This document shows, in pieces, positions 17,542 to 26,044 of a DNA stretch of 64,000 bases (its first letter is position 1; the number at the start of each line of letters is the position of its first letter). Source of the stretch: Streptomyces beigongshangae (GTDB taxonomy: Bacteria; Actinomycetota; Actinomycetes; Streptomycetales; Streptomycetaceae); assembly GCF_019710745.1 (NCBI RefSeq), contig NZ_JAHKJW010000001.1, forward strand, positions 249,140-313,139, in the 5' to 3' direction. The notes below the pieces were generated by a model. The model was not told the DNA's origin and did not search any database. It saw only the letters and a list, made by a program, of their open reading frames with translations. Made by a program: the position numbers and the translations under genes.

Positions 17542-17943
17542 CACTGCCTCCATGAACCGACTGCACCCGATCTGCAGAGATCTGCCGCTGGTGAACGAAC
17601 GTTATCTCCAGCATCCCGCAGCCGGCCGTTTCACGGTGGAGAGCGAGGGGGAAATCACACAGTGGGACAAGTTCGCAGCGCACCGACCCCGCACACCGCG
17701 GCACACGGCTCGCGGGCGGAAGGAGCGCGAGGGAGACCGCTACGGGATCACCGCACCTCCGCGCCGTCAGCCGCGCGACGGGGTGGTGCGGCGCATCGGC
17801 GACCGCACGACGACGGACAGCCCGTCGCCCCACCGGTGTCACCCGCACCGCACGTGCACCGTCGCCGTCCTCACACACCGGCTTCCCACGAGGGCACACG
17901 GGGGACGGAAGGGCTCCCGCCGTGCGCCGACAGGAGGTCGGCC
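17542..17943. other. Divergent spacer between icmB and the lipase-like gene
   Basis: No gene is visible in 402 bp. Near icmB is an imperfect palindrome around GATCTGCAGAGATC (17568-17581) and a less GC-rich stretch (AACGAACGTTATCTCC) that probably holds the icmB promoter. The rest shows nothing distinctive. Confidence 0.5.
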
Positions 17944-18918
17944 ATGAGGGTCACCAGGGCGTTGCCGCCCCTTCTTCCGCTCTGTCGGCGCCTGCTGCCC
18001 ACCAGGCCGGCCGTACTCTCCCCGACCCTGCTGAAGGCGACGGCCCTGGAGATCGCGATCCTGGCCGGCCATCTGCTCCTCTACCCGTCCGGCATCACCC
18101 CGGAGCGCCGCCCGGCCCCGGCCCCGGTCCCGGCGCGGTCCTCGCCGAGCCTGCCCGACACGGACCTCGGCCCGCCCTCGGCCGCGGACCTCGGCCCGTC
18201 CCCCGGCGCGGGCCCGGACACGACCGCCGGCCCCGACTCGGCCGGCGCCGTGGATGCCGCGGACGCCGCCCGGCTGCCCGTACCAACCGGTCCTCCGGTC
18301 GTCCTGCTGCACGGGTTCGTAGACAACCGCTCGGTCTTCGTGCTGCTGCGCCGCTCCCTGGCCCAGCACGGCCGGCAGCGGATCGAGTCGCTCAACCACT
18401 CCCCGCTGACCTGCGACATCCGGACCGCCGCCGAGCTGCTCGGCCGGCACCTGGAGGAGATCTGCGAGCGCACCGGCCACCAGGAGGTGGACATCGTCGG
18501 GCACAGTCTCGGCGGGCTGATCGCGCGCTACTACGTACAGCGTCTGGGCGGCGACGTCCGCGTCCGGACACTGGTCACCCTGGGCACCCCGCACACGGGC
18601 ACCCGGGTCGCGCCCTTGATGGACGCGCACCCGGTCGTCCGCCAGATGCGCCCGGGTTCCGACGTGCTCAAGGAGCTGTGCGAGCCGGCCCCGCACTGCC
18701 GCACGCGGTTCGTGAGCTTCTGGAGCGACCTCGACCAGCTGATGGTCCCGCTGGAGACAGCGCGCATCGAACACCCGGACCTGCTCGTGCAGAACGTACG
18801 GGTGAGCGGAATCGGGCATCTCGCCCTGCCGGTGCACCCGGCGGTCGTGGCCGGCATACGTCGGGCCCTGGACGCCGAGGAAGGAACCGCCCGCACCGCC
18901 GCCCTCACGGTGGCGTGA
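17944..18918 (+). CDS. Lipase-like alpha/beta hydrolase
   Basis: The 324-residue protein has an N-terminal hydrophobic segment (residues about 28-48, LLKATALEIAILAGHLLLY) that likely exports or anchors it. An Ala/Pro/Ser linker follows, then an alpha/beta hydrolase: oxyanion motif LLHGF (His123), nucleophile elbow GHSLGG with Ser188, an Asp candidate in SFWSDLDQLM and the catalytic His in GIGHLALP. This matches triacylglycerol/PGAP1-type lipases; the substrate is unknown. AGGAGG lies 8 nt before the ATG. Confidence 0.87.
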   Translation: MRVTRALPPLLPLCRRLLPTRPAVLSPTLLKATALEIAILAGHLLLYPSGITPERRPAPAPVPARSSPSLPDTDLGPPSAADLGPSPGAGPDTTAGPDSAGAVDAADAARLPVPTGPPVVLLHGFVDNRSVFVLLRRSLAQHGRQRIESLNHSPLTCDIRTAAELLGRHLEEICERTGHQEVDIVGHSLGGLIARYYVQRLGGDVRVRTLVTLGTPHTGTRVAPLMDAHPVVRQMRPGSDVLKELCEPAPHCRTRFVSFWSDLDQLMVPLETARIEHPDLLVQNVRVSGIGHLALPVHPAVVAGIRRALDAEEGTARTAALTVA

Positions 18919-19254
18919 CCGGAACGGCTTCAATCGGCGGAACGGCATCAACCGGAAGGATGCGGCCGGAACAGGGTGTCCTACTGCGATCCGGACCGAA
19001 CCAGGACGAAGATGAACGACGGGGAACGACGGGAGGCCCCGTAAGCGGAAGCCCCATTCGACTTCAGAGGCGCCGTTTCTTCGAACAGTCATCGAACGCC
19101 AGGCCAAAGCTCTGCCCATCCACCGCCGAAAGGCGGCCGAATGCCCGTTTCCGGCAAGGAGGAAACCTGCTGAAGATTGTCGCGCCCTCATACCGCCGGG
19201 TACAGTCGCCGCACTGCTCTACCAGCCCCTGTCGTCGAGGCGAAAGAGAAGTTG
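18919..19254. other. Intergenic leader of the M23 peptidase gene
   Basis: 336 bp with no clear gene. It contains a small hairpin CCGCC-gaaa-GGCGG near 19130, an AAGGAGG at about 19156 not followed by an ATG or GTG at normal spacing (TTG 19177 is in frame with the M23 gene but 14 nt away), and a possible -10 TACAGT near 19201. Confidence 0.45.
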
Positions 19255-20961
19255 GTGAACGACCGTCACCCGTCGGGGACTCTGATTCCCCCGGCTCCGG
19301 CCCCTGAGGCCGCCTCGGCGCATCACGCGTCCCATGGCGGACAGGCGCCCCAGTACGGCGACTTCACCATGTACGACGGGTACCCCGCCACCGGTTTTGA
19401 AACGGCCACGACCGATTCGTACGGAACGACGACCGATTACGACACGACGGGCACCTACGTGACGAGCACGTTCGCCACCGACCCGCTCTTCGGCAATCTG
19501 CCCGGCAACGGAAGCGGAACCGACGGAAGCGGCGGCACGACGGGTTCGTACGACGCCGCGACCGGAGCCACTTCCGGCGGTGACTGGGTGGATTCCACCG
19601 GCAGTCACCGGACGGATCACCGGACGCTGAACCACGATCCGTACGCGGCCCAGCACCACGCCGCCTACGAGACCGGCAGCTACGACACGAGCGGTGTCTG
19701 GCCGGACGCCGGTTACCAGCAGCTCAGTGAACTCCCGGCGCAGGCCGCGCACCCCGACGGCACCGGGCAGTGGGACGCCGACGCCTGGCGTCAGGCCGAC
19801 CAGGCCGACCCCACCCAGCAGTGGACGGCACAGACCTTCGAGACGGGCACGTTCGACGCCACCGCGTGGAACTCGGACGGTGGCGAGCACCACCAGGCGC
19901 AGACCCGGACCCAGACCCGGCTCCACCCCCAGCAGCACCCGCAGCCGCAGGCCGAGTACGAGTCGTACGACCAGCAGGCGACCAGCACGTTCGAGCAGGT
20001 TCCCTTCGAGGAACAGGCCACCGCACACGGCGAGTTCGGCTACGTGGACGATGCCGACACCGATACCGGTGACATCGCCGAAGCGGACACCGAGACGCAC
20101 GCCCACACCCAGGCCCACTCCCACGCTCACGACGAGCCCGTGCTGCTCGACGGTGTCGAGGAGATCACTCCCGTCGCCCCCGGCTCCCGTGCCGCGTCCC
20201 GCGCGGCGGGGCGTGCCGCTTCGCGGTCGCGCCGCCGCTCCGCGCCCAAGCGTTCCGCACTGCTGACCATCGCCGTGCCGTCGGCGTGCGTGATGGGCGT
20301 CGCCGGTATCGCCGCCGCGTCCGTGACCGGTGGCGAGAGCGGTGACGAGGTCCGCACGACAGCCGCCGCGCCCGACGCGGGGACCGTGCAGCCGGCGGTC
20401 GCGAACAACAAGCTGGACACCCAGCTCGAGAACCTCTCCGCGGACGCGGACGACTTCGCCGACCGGGCGAGCCGTACGCAGGAACGTATCGATCTGAAGG
20501 CGCAGCAGGCCGCCGAGAAGCAGAAGGCGCTGGCGGACGCGGCCCGCAAGGAGCGGTTGCGTCCGAAGTTCGCCCTGCCCGTCCTGCAGCACGGGCTCAG
20601 CGCCCAGTACGGCCAGGCCGGCGTCAACTGGATGTCCGTGCACACCGGTATCGACTTCCCGGTCTCGTACGGCACGACGGTGATGGCCGCGACCGACGGG
20701 ACCGTCCGTACGCAGTGGAACAGCGCCTACGGGAACATGATCGTCGTGACGGCCAAGGACGGCACGGAGACCTGGTACTGCCACCTCTCCACGTACAAGG
20801 TCGCCTCGGGGGCCGTCGTGAAGGCCGGCGACCCGATCGCCTACTCCGGCAACTCCGGCAACTCCACCGGCCCGCACCTCCACTTCGAGGTGCGCCCCGG
20901 CGGCGGTTTGGCGATCGACCCGCTCTCGTGGCTGCGCAGCCACGGTGTGGACCCCTCGTAG
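19255..20961 (+). CDS. M23 (LytM-type) peptidase with long hydrophilic N-terminal region
   Basis: The 568-residue protein begins VNDRHPSGT and has about 320 residues of Thr/Tyr/Gly/His/Gln/Asp-rich sequence, then a basic patch and one transmembrane helix (about 335-358, ALLTIAVPSACVMGVAGI). A coiled coil follows (about 385-430, DDFADRASRTQERIDLKAQQ), then an M23 domain with zinc ligands in HTGIDFPV (about 463) and HLHFEV (about 541). It should cut peptidoglycan cross-bridges outside the cell, with a large cytoplasmic tail. GTG 19255 is preferred; TTG 19177 is an alternative. Confidence 0.87.
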   Translation: MNDRHPSGTLIPPAPAPEAASAHHASHGGQAPQYGDFTMYDGYPATGFETATTDSYGTTTDYDTTGTYVTSTFATDPLFGNLPGNGSGTDGSGGTTGSYDAATGATSGGDWVDSTGSHRTDHRTLNHDPYAAQHHAAYETGSYDTSGVWPDAGYQQLSELPAQAAHPDGTGQWDADAWRQADQADPTQQWTAQTFETGTFDATAWNSDGGEHHQAQTRTQTRLHPQQHPQPQAEYESYDQQATSTFEQVPFEEQATAHGEFGYVDDADTDTGDIAEADTETHAHTQAHSHAHDEPVLLDGVEEITPVAPGSRAASRAAGRAASRSRRRSAPKRSALLTIAVPSACVMGVAGIAAASVTGGESGDEVRTTAAAPDAGTVQPAVANNKLDTQLENLSADADDFADRASRTQERIDLKAQQAAEKQKALADAARKERLRPKFALPVLQHGLSAQYGQAGVNWMSVHTGIDFPVSYGTTVMAATDGTVRTQWNSAYGNMIVVTAKDGTETWYCHLSTYKVASGAVVKAGDPIAYSGNSGNSTGPHLHFEVRPGGGLAIDPLSWLRSHGVDPS

Positions 20962-20995
20962 CCGACCGCCCCCCTCCGCGAAGTCGACGTCCCCC

Positions 20996-21032
20996 TCTGC
21001 ATCTGTCTACAACTGTCTGCAACAGATGCAGA
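20996..21032. terminator. Bidirectional terminator between the M23 peptidase and pcrA
   Basis: A perfect 11-bp inverted repeat, TCTGCATCTGT (20996-21006) / ACAGATGCAGA (21022-21032), with a 15-nt loop lies in the 86-bp gap between convergent genes. It is notably AT-richer than the surroundings. Confidence 0.75.
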
Positions 21033-21047
21033 CAGCTGCAGATCCGT

Positions 21048-23609
21048 CTACAACTTCTCGACCGGTGCGTACCGCAGCAGCAGGCGCTTCGGCTTCTCTC
21101 CGCCGAAGTCGACCGTCGCCTCGGAGGTGGCCCCCGTGCCCTTCACACCGACCACCGTGCCGAGGCCGAACTGATCGTGGGTGACCCGGTCACCGACCGC
21201 CAGTGACACCACCGGCTTCTCCGCGGAGCCGCGCCGCGTCGCGAACCCGGACGCGCCCGAGGCCGCCGAGCGGGAGCGGGTGGAGGACAGGGACGCCGCC
21301 ACACCGGCGGCGGGACCGGAGGCCACGGCCCCCATGGATCCCCTGCGCTTCCAGTCCAGGTGCGCTTCCGGGATCTCCTCCAGGAAACGGGACGGCGGGT
21401 TGTACGAAGGCTGCCCCCACGCGCTGCGCATCGACGACCGCGTCAGGTACAGCCGCTCCCGCGCGCGCGTGATGCCGACGTACGCGAGCCGCCGCTCCTC
21501 CTCCAGCTCCTTGGTCTGGCCGAGGGCGCGCATGTGCGGGAAGACGCCGTCCTCCATGCCGGTCAGGAAGACGACCGGGAATTCGAGGCCCTTGGCGGTG
21601 TGCAGGGTCATCAGCGTGATGACGCCGGAGCCGTCCTCGTCCTCGTCGGGGATCTGGTCGGAGTCGGCGACCAGGGCCACCCGCTCCAGGAAGGCCGCGA
21701 GCCCGACGGGCGTCCCGCCGCCGCCCTCGTCGCCCTCGCCCTCGCCGCCGTCGCCCTCGCCGCCGGCCTCCTCCTGCTCGAACTCCAGGGCCACCGAGGC
21801 GAGCTCCTGGAGGTTCTCGATGCGGGTCTCGTCCTGCGGGTCGGTGGAGTTCTGCAACTCGGCGAGGTAGCCGGTGCGTTCGAGGATCGCCTGTACGACG
21901 GTCGCCGGGCCCGCGCCGGACTCGACGATCGTACGGAGGTCCTCCATCAGCGTGTTGAACCGCTTGACGGCGTTGGTCGAGCGGGCCGCCATGCCGTACG
22001 CCTCGTCGACGCGGCGCAGCGCCTGCGGAAAACTGATCCTCTCGCGCTGCGCGAGCGCGTCGATCATCGCCTCGGCGCGGTCGCCGATGCCGCGCTTGGG
22101 CACGTTCAGGATGCGGCGCAGCGGTACGGAGTCCTCGGGGTTCGCGAGCACCCGCAGGTACGCGAGGACGTCCCGGACCTCCTTGCGCTCGTAGAAGCGG
22201 ACGCCGCCGACGACCTTGTAGGGCAGACCGACCCGGATGAAGACTTCCTCGAAGACACGGGACTGGGCGTTCGTACGGTAGAAGACGGCGACGTCGCCGG
22301 CCTTCGCGTCGCCCGCGTCGGTGAGGCGGTCGATCTCGTCGGCGACGAACTGCGCCTCGTCGTGCTCGGTGTCGGCGACGTAACCCGTGATGCGCGCGCC
22401 CGCGCCCGCGTTGGTCCACAGGTTCTTGGGGCGGCGCGACTCGTTGCGCTCGATGACCGCGTTGGCGGCGGTCAGAATGGTCTGCGTGGAGCGGTAGTTC
22501 TGCTCCAGCAGGATCGTCGTCGCGTTCGGGTAGTCCTCCTCGAACTGGAGGATGTTGCGGATCGTCGCGCCGCGGAAGGCGTAGATCGACTGGTCCGCGT
22601 CACCGACGACGCAGAGCTCGGCGGGCGGCAGGTCACCCTCTCCCGGCGGCACGTCCCCCGGTACGCCCCCGGGGTGCGCGGCGGGGTCCGCCGCCGGGTC
22701 CGCGGCGGTGCCGACGAGTTCCCGGACGAGGGAGTACTGCGCGTGGTTCGTGTCCTGGTACTCGTCGACGAGGACGTGGCGGAAGCGGCGGCGGTAGTGC
22801 TCGGCGACGTCGGGGAAGGCGCGCAGGAGGTTGACCGTCGTCATGATCAGGTCGTCGAAGTCCAGCGCGTTCGCCTCGCGCAGCCGCGACTGGTACATCG
22901 CGTAGGCCTGGGCGAGGGTCTTCTCGAAACCGTCGGCGGCCTGGGCCGCGAAGTCCTCCTCGTCGATCAGCTCGTTCTTCAGGTTCGAGATCTTGGCGCT
23001 GAAGGACTTCGGCGGGAAGCGCTTGGGGTCGAGGTCCAGATCGCGGCAGACCAGGGCCATGAGGCGCTTGCTGTCGGCGGCGTCGTAGATCGAGAAGGAC
23101 GACGTGAAGCCGAGCTTCCTGCTCTCGCGGCGCAGGATCCGCACGCAGGCGCTGTGGAAGGTCATCACCCACATCGCGTTGGCCCGCGGGCCGACGAGCT
23201 GCTCGACGCGCTCCTTCATCTCGCCCGCGGCCTTGTTCGTGAAGGTGATCGCGAGGATCTGGCCGGGATGCACCCCGCGCTCGCCCAGCAGGTGGGCGAT
23301 CCGGTGCGTGAGCACACGGGTCTTGCCGGAACCGGCGCCGGCCACGATGAGCAGCGGCGATCCGTGGTGGACCACCGCCGCGCGCTGGTTCTCGTTCAGC
23401 CCGTCCAGGAGCGCCGCCGGGTCCACGGGCGGCCGGGGGGCGCCGTCGCGGTAGTGGCTGTCCCTGCTCGCGGGCGCGTCGAACCGCCCGCCGAACAGAT
23501 CGTCCGGAACCGGGTCCGGCGCGTCGTCCTCGGGCGGCGGGGGCTCTTCCTCGGGGGCCCGCGGGGGCCCGAGGTCCGCCAGGAAACTGTCATCAAAGAG
23601 GCTGCTCAT
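21048..23609 (-). CDS. pcrA: ATP-dependent DNA helicase PcrA/UvrD
   Basis: This is an 853-residue superfamily 1A helicase for repair and replication restart. Visible motifs are Walker A GAGSGKT (residues 91-97), LAITFTNKAAGEMKERV (motif Ia), VDEYQDTNHAQ (motif II), GDADQSIYAFRGA (motif III), LEQNYRST (IV), LMTLHTAKGLEFPVV (V) and YVGITRARERL (VI). A Pro/Glu/Asp-rich N-terminal extension (about 60 residues) and a C-terminal Tudor-like KxxDRVTHDxFG segment (VGDRVTHDQFGLGTVVG) are typical of actinobacterial PcrA. The gene sits directly behind a PafBC-type promoter. Confidence 0.96.
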   Translation of the reverse strand: MSSLFDDSFLADLGPPRAPEEEPPPPEDDAPDPVPDDLFGGRFDAPASRDSHYRDGAPRPPVDPAALLDGLNENQRAAVVHHGSPLLIVAGAGSGKTRVLTHRIAHLLGERGVHPGQILAITFTNKAAGEMKERVEQLVGPRANAMWVMTFHSACVRILRRESRKLGFTSSFSIYDAADSKRLMALVCRDLDLDPKRFPPKSFSAKISNLKNELIDEEDFAAQAADGFEKTLAQAYAMYQSRLREANALDFDDLIMTTVNLLRAFPDVAEHYRRRFRHVLVDEYQDTNHAQYSLVRELVGTAADPAADPAAHPGGVPGDVPPGEGDLPPAELCVVGDADQSIYAFRGATIRNILQFEEDYPNATTILLEQNYRSTQTILTAANAVIERNESRRPKNLWTNAGAGARITGYVADTEHDEAQFVADEIDRLTDAGDAKAGDVAVFYRTNAQSRVFEEVFIRVGLPYKVVGGVRFYERKEVRDVLAYLRVLANPEDSVPLRRILNVPKRGIGDRAEAMIDALAQRERISFPQALRRVDEAYGMAARSTNAVKRFNTLMEDLRTIVESGAGPATVVQAILERTGYLAELQNSTDPQDETRIENLQELASVALEFEQEEAGGEGDGGEGEGDEGGGGTPVGLAAFLERVALVADSDQIPDEDEDGSGVITLMTLHTAKGLEFPVVFLTGMEDGVFPHMRALGQTKELEEERRLAYVGITRARERLYLTRSSMRSAWGQPSYNPPSRFLEEIPEAHLDWKRRGSMGAVASGPAAGVAASLSSTRSRSAASGASGFATRRGSAEKPVVSLAVGDRVTHDQFGLGTVVGVKGTGATSEATVDFGGEKPKRLLLRYAPVEKL

Positions 23610-23618
23610 CGCCCTCCG

Positions 23619-23641
23619 AGTCTAGGCGCCCGCACCGACAC
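23619..23641 (-). promoter_or_regulatory. PafBC/RecA-NDp-type promoter of pcrA
   Basis: On the minus strand GTGTCGGTG (23641-23633), 8-nt spacer, TAGACT (23624-23619) matches TTGTCRGTG-N8-TAnnnT with one mismatch. The expected start site is only a few bases from the ATG at 23609, so translation would be (nearly) leaderless. Confidence 0.75.
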
Positions 23642-23841
23642 CCCGCGGCCGCCCGGGGAACTCCGCCGGAATCCGTCCCCCTCTCCGGATCGGCCCCTCA
23701 CTCACGACCACGACTCGGGTACGCGCTGTCACCATGACATCCCACTCCGGACAATTCGGTCACATCACGCACAAATGACGCCGCCGAACAGCCCTCGAAA
23801 CCCAGGTCACGAAAATGTATCGGGCATATCGCACATCAAAC

Positions 23842-23870
23842 TTCACAAGAGCCACACGAATTGGCTAACT
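23842..23870 (+). promoter_or_regulatory. Promoter of the riboswitch/NlpC-P60 transcript
   Basis: TTCACA (23842-23847), a 17-bp spacer, then CTAACT (23865-23870) gives a plausible -35/-10 pair in an AT-rich stretch. Transcription would begin near 23877, just before the riboswitch. Confidence 0.55.
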
Positions 23871-23923
23871 TTCGAGTAGCCCGCTCGACCCGCACCGGCG
23901 AACAACGCCGGGCCGAGCGGACT

Positions 23924-24070
23924 CCGCCGAATCCTGCGTGCCCCCGTGGCCGCCGGAACCGGGGACCCACCGATCCTGGGGTGAATCGGCCCGACTCCCT
24001 CGCGGGACCAGGGCCGTAGGGCAAACCTTCCGAAGCACCCGCCCGAACCCGACAGCTAACCCGGTAGGCG
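23924..24070 (+). ncRNA. c-di-AMP (ydaO/yuaA) riboswitch
   Basis: The leader contains the conserved blocks of the ydaO aptamer in order: CCGCCGAATCC (about 23924), GGGGACCCA (about 23961), GGGGTGAATC (about 23978), GTAGGGCAAAC (about 24016), CCCGAACCCGACAGCTAACC (about 24043) and GTAGGCG at the 3' end. This RNA senses cyclic di-AMP and in Streptomyces controls cell-wall hydrolase genes. It lies directly upstream of an NlpC/P60 endopeptidase, the expected context. A hairpin CCGCTCG/CGAGCGG (23881-23920) precedes the aptamer. Confidence 0.93.
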
Positions 24071-24077
24071 GATGACG

Positions 24078-24092
24078 GAAGGAGACGCCTTC
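24078..24092 (+). promoter_or_regulatory. Shine-Dalgarno hairpin directly before the NlpC/P60 start
   Basis: GAAGG (24078-24082) can pair with CCTTC (24088-24092) across AGACG. This hides the GGAAGGAG ribosome site in a short hairpin that ends at the base before the GTG start. It could be part of the riboswitch expression platform. Confidence 0.5.
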
Positions 24093-25262
24093 GTGGCGCC
24101 ACACCGCAAGTCGCGGTCCTCGGGTTCCAGGGGATTGCGGACGCCGGCTCTCGCCACCGCGGCCCTGACCTCGGTGGCCCTGCTCTCCCAGACGGCGGAG
24201 GCCGCACCCGCCCCGGAGTCCACGCCGAGCACGGACGAAGTCCGGAAGAAGATCGAAGACTTCTACCAGCAGGCGGGTACGGCCACCGAGAAGTACGACG
24301 CGGCCAGGGAGAGGACGGACAGGCAGCGCAAGCGCGTCGGCACCCTCCTGGACGATGTGGCGAAGCGCACGGAGAAGCTGAGCAGCGCCCGCGGGGCGCT
24401 CGGAGCCTTCGCCTCCGCGCAGTACCGCGCGGGAGCCTCCGCCCCCGACACCGCCGCCCTGCTCCTCGCGGACAACGCGCAGGACTACTTCGACCAGACC
24501 CAGCTGATGAACCGGCTGATGGACCGGCTGACCGCCCGCCAGAAGCAGGCCGTCGACGACCACGCGACGCAGCGTGCCGCCGAGACGAGGAAGCGGCAGG
24601 AGGCACCCGAGGGCCTGGAGACGCCCACCACGACGCAGGACACGCTGAAGACGTCCAAGCGGGACGTGCAGCGCAAGCTCGCCGAGGCACGCGCTCTGCT
24701 CTCGAAGCTGACCGCCGAGGAGCAGGCCCGGCTCGCCGCAATCGAGCGGGAGAAGCAGCAGGAGGCCCTGCGCACGGCGGACGAGCCGGCACGGCGGCAG
24801 GCGGCGGCACAGCCCCGGCGGAGCACGGACACCGCCGTCGGCACGGTCACCGCCACAGGGGGCGTGCCGGGCTCCGACCCCGCCACCGTCGCCACTGCTG
24901 CTGCCACTGCCACCGCGAAGGCGGCCAAGGCGCTCGCTTTCGCCCGCGCCCAGATCGGCAGGCCGTACGTCTGGGGTGCGAGCGGCCCCGGTTCGTACGA
25001 CTGCTCCGGGCTCACCCTGGCCGCCTGGAAGGCCGCCGGGGTCACCCTTCCGCGGACGACATGGGACCAGGCCGGAGCCGGCACGACGGTCCCGGTGGAC
25101 AGCGCCCAGCCCGGTGATCTCGTCTTCTTCCACGACGACATCAGCCACGTCGGCATCTACATCGGCGACGGCATGATGATCCACGCGCCCAGGCCGGGTG
25201 CGTACGTCCACGAGGAGTCGATCTACTACATGCCGGTCCACAGCGTGGTGCGGCCCGCCTAG
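24093..25262 (+). CDS. Secreted NlpC/P60 peptidoglycan endopeptidase, c-di-AMP controlled
   Basis: The 389-residue protein has a signal peptide (LATAALTSVALLSQTAEAAPA, mature from about residue 38), a long coiled-coil region (about 48-240, rich in Lys/Arg/Glu/Gln), an Ala/Thr linker and a C-terminal NlpC/P60 domain. The catalytic Cys is Cys304 in SYDCSGLTLAAW, with His in DISHVGIYIGDG and a third residue region MMIHAPRPG. It is of the RipA type and cuts D-Glu-DAP bonds in stem peptides. The GTG at 24093 is 8 nt after GGAG; the upstream ATG 24072 lies next to the riboswitch 3' end and is unlikely. Confidence 0.93.
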   Translation: MAPHRKSRSSGSRGLRTPALATAALTSVALLSQTAEAAPAPESTPSTDEVRKKIEDFYQQAGTATEKYDAARERTDRQRKRVGTLLDDVAKRTEKLSSARGALGAFASAQYRAGASAPDTAALLLADNAQDYFDQTQLMNRLMDRLTARQKQAVDDHATQRAAETRKRQEAPEGLETPTTTQDTLKTSKRDVQRKLAEARALLSKLTAEEQARLAAIEREKQQEALRTADEPARRQAAAQPRRSTDTAVGTVTATGGVPGSDPATVATAAATATAKAAKALAFARAQIGRPYVWGASGPGSYDCSGLTLAAWKAAGVTLPRTTWDQAGAGTTVPVDSAQPGDLVFFHDDISHVGIYIGDGMMIHAPRPGAYVHEESIYYMPVHSVVRPA

Positions 25263-25323
25263 AACACCGCTCGTGACACGGCTCTGCCGTCCTCGCGACA
25301 CGGCTCTGCCATCATGGACAATC

Positions 25324-25336
25324 GGAACTCCGTTCC
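25324..25336. promoter_or_regulatory. Palindromic operator before the TetR gene
   Basis: GGAAC-TCC-GTTCC is a perfect 13-bp palindrome about 90 bp upstream of the TetR start, in an otherwise AT-richer patch (GGACAATC..CATTTTGC). It is a likely autoregulatory site; this is inferred from position and symmetry. Confidence 0.5.
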
Positions 25337-25426
25337 ATTTTGCAGGCCCTAAGGTGTCGTCCCGGTGGTGACACGTCGGGCGACGAGCCGGGCGGCGGCA
25401 AGCCCGATGACGGCGGAGGCAGTGGC

Positions 25427-26044
25427 GTGACGAACGACAGCGTGCACGAGGGCGTGAACGACGGCGGCCGTGACACGGCGCCCGCGGCGCAGTCCAAGCG
25501 CAAGGACGCCCGGCGGAACAAGGAGACGTTGCTCGACGCGGCCGCCGCGGTCTTCGTCACGTCGGGCGTGGAAGCGCCGGTACGTGACATCGCGGCCAGG
25601 GCGGGCGTCGGTCTGGGCACGATCTACCGGCACTTCCCGACGCGGGCCGATCTGGTCATCGCCGTCTACCGGCACCAGGTCGACGCCTGCGCCGAGGCAG
25701 GCCCGGCCCTGCTGGCGACCGCCCCGACGCCGCACGCCGCCCTGCGGCAGTGGGTCGACCTCTTCGTCGACTTCCTGGTCACCAAGCACGGGCTCGCGGC
25801 CGCGCTGCAGACCGACAACGCCGGCTTCGAGACGTTGCACGCCTACTTCCTCGACCGTCTCCTGCCGGTGTGCACCCAGCTCCTCGACGCCGCCACCGCC
25901 TCCGGCGAGATCTGCTCCGACCTCAGCGCCTACCAGCTCATGCGCGGCGTCGGCAATCTCTGCATCGGCGCCGACAGCGACGCCCGGTACGACGCCCGCC
26001 GCATGGTCGAGCTCCTCGTGGCGGGACTGCGCCAACCACGCTGA
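25427..26044 (+). CDS. TetR/AcrR-family transcriptional regulator
   Basis: The 205-residue protein has the TetR helix-turn-helix (residues about 25-72: KETLLDAAAAVFVTSGVEAP, then DIAARAGVGLGTIYRHFPTR) and a helical ligand/dimer domain with no diagnostic pocket. GTG 25427 is preferred because GGAGG lies 8 nt upstream; the frame is open further back. It stands between two NlpC/P60 genes but has its own leader with a palindrome, so it probably represses itself; other targets cannot be read from the sequence. Confidence 0.88.
   Translation: MTNDSVHEGVNDGGRDTAPAAQSKRKDARRNKETLLDAAAAVFVTSGVEAPVRDIAARAGVGLGTIYRHFPTRADLVIAVYRHQVDACAEAGPALLATAPTPHAALRQWVDLFVDFLVTKHGLAAALQTDNAGFETLHAYFLDRLLPVCTQLLDAATASGEICSDLSAYQLMRGVGNLCIGADSDARYDARRMVELLVAGLRQPR

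Noticed and set aside
18919..19254. A second c-di-AMP riboswitch before the M23 peptidase
   Set aside because: None of the conserved ydaO blocks (GGGGTGAATC, GACAGCTAAC, GTAGGC) is present.
21360..23879. An 839-codon plus-strand frame over pcrA
   Set aside because: Antisense shadow; pcrA carries all helicase motifs.
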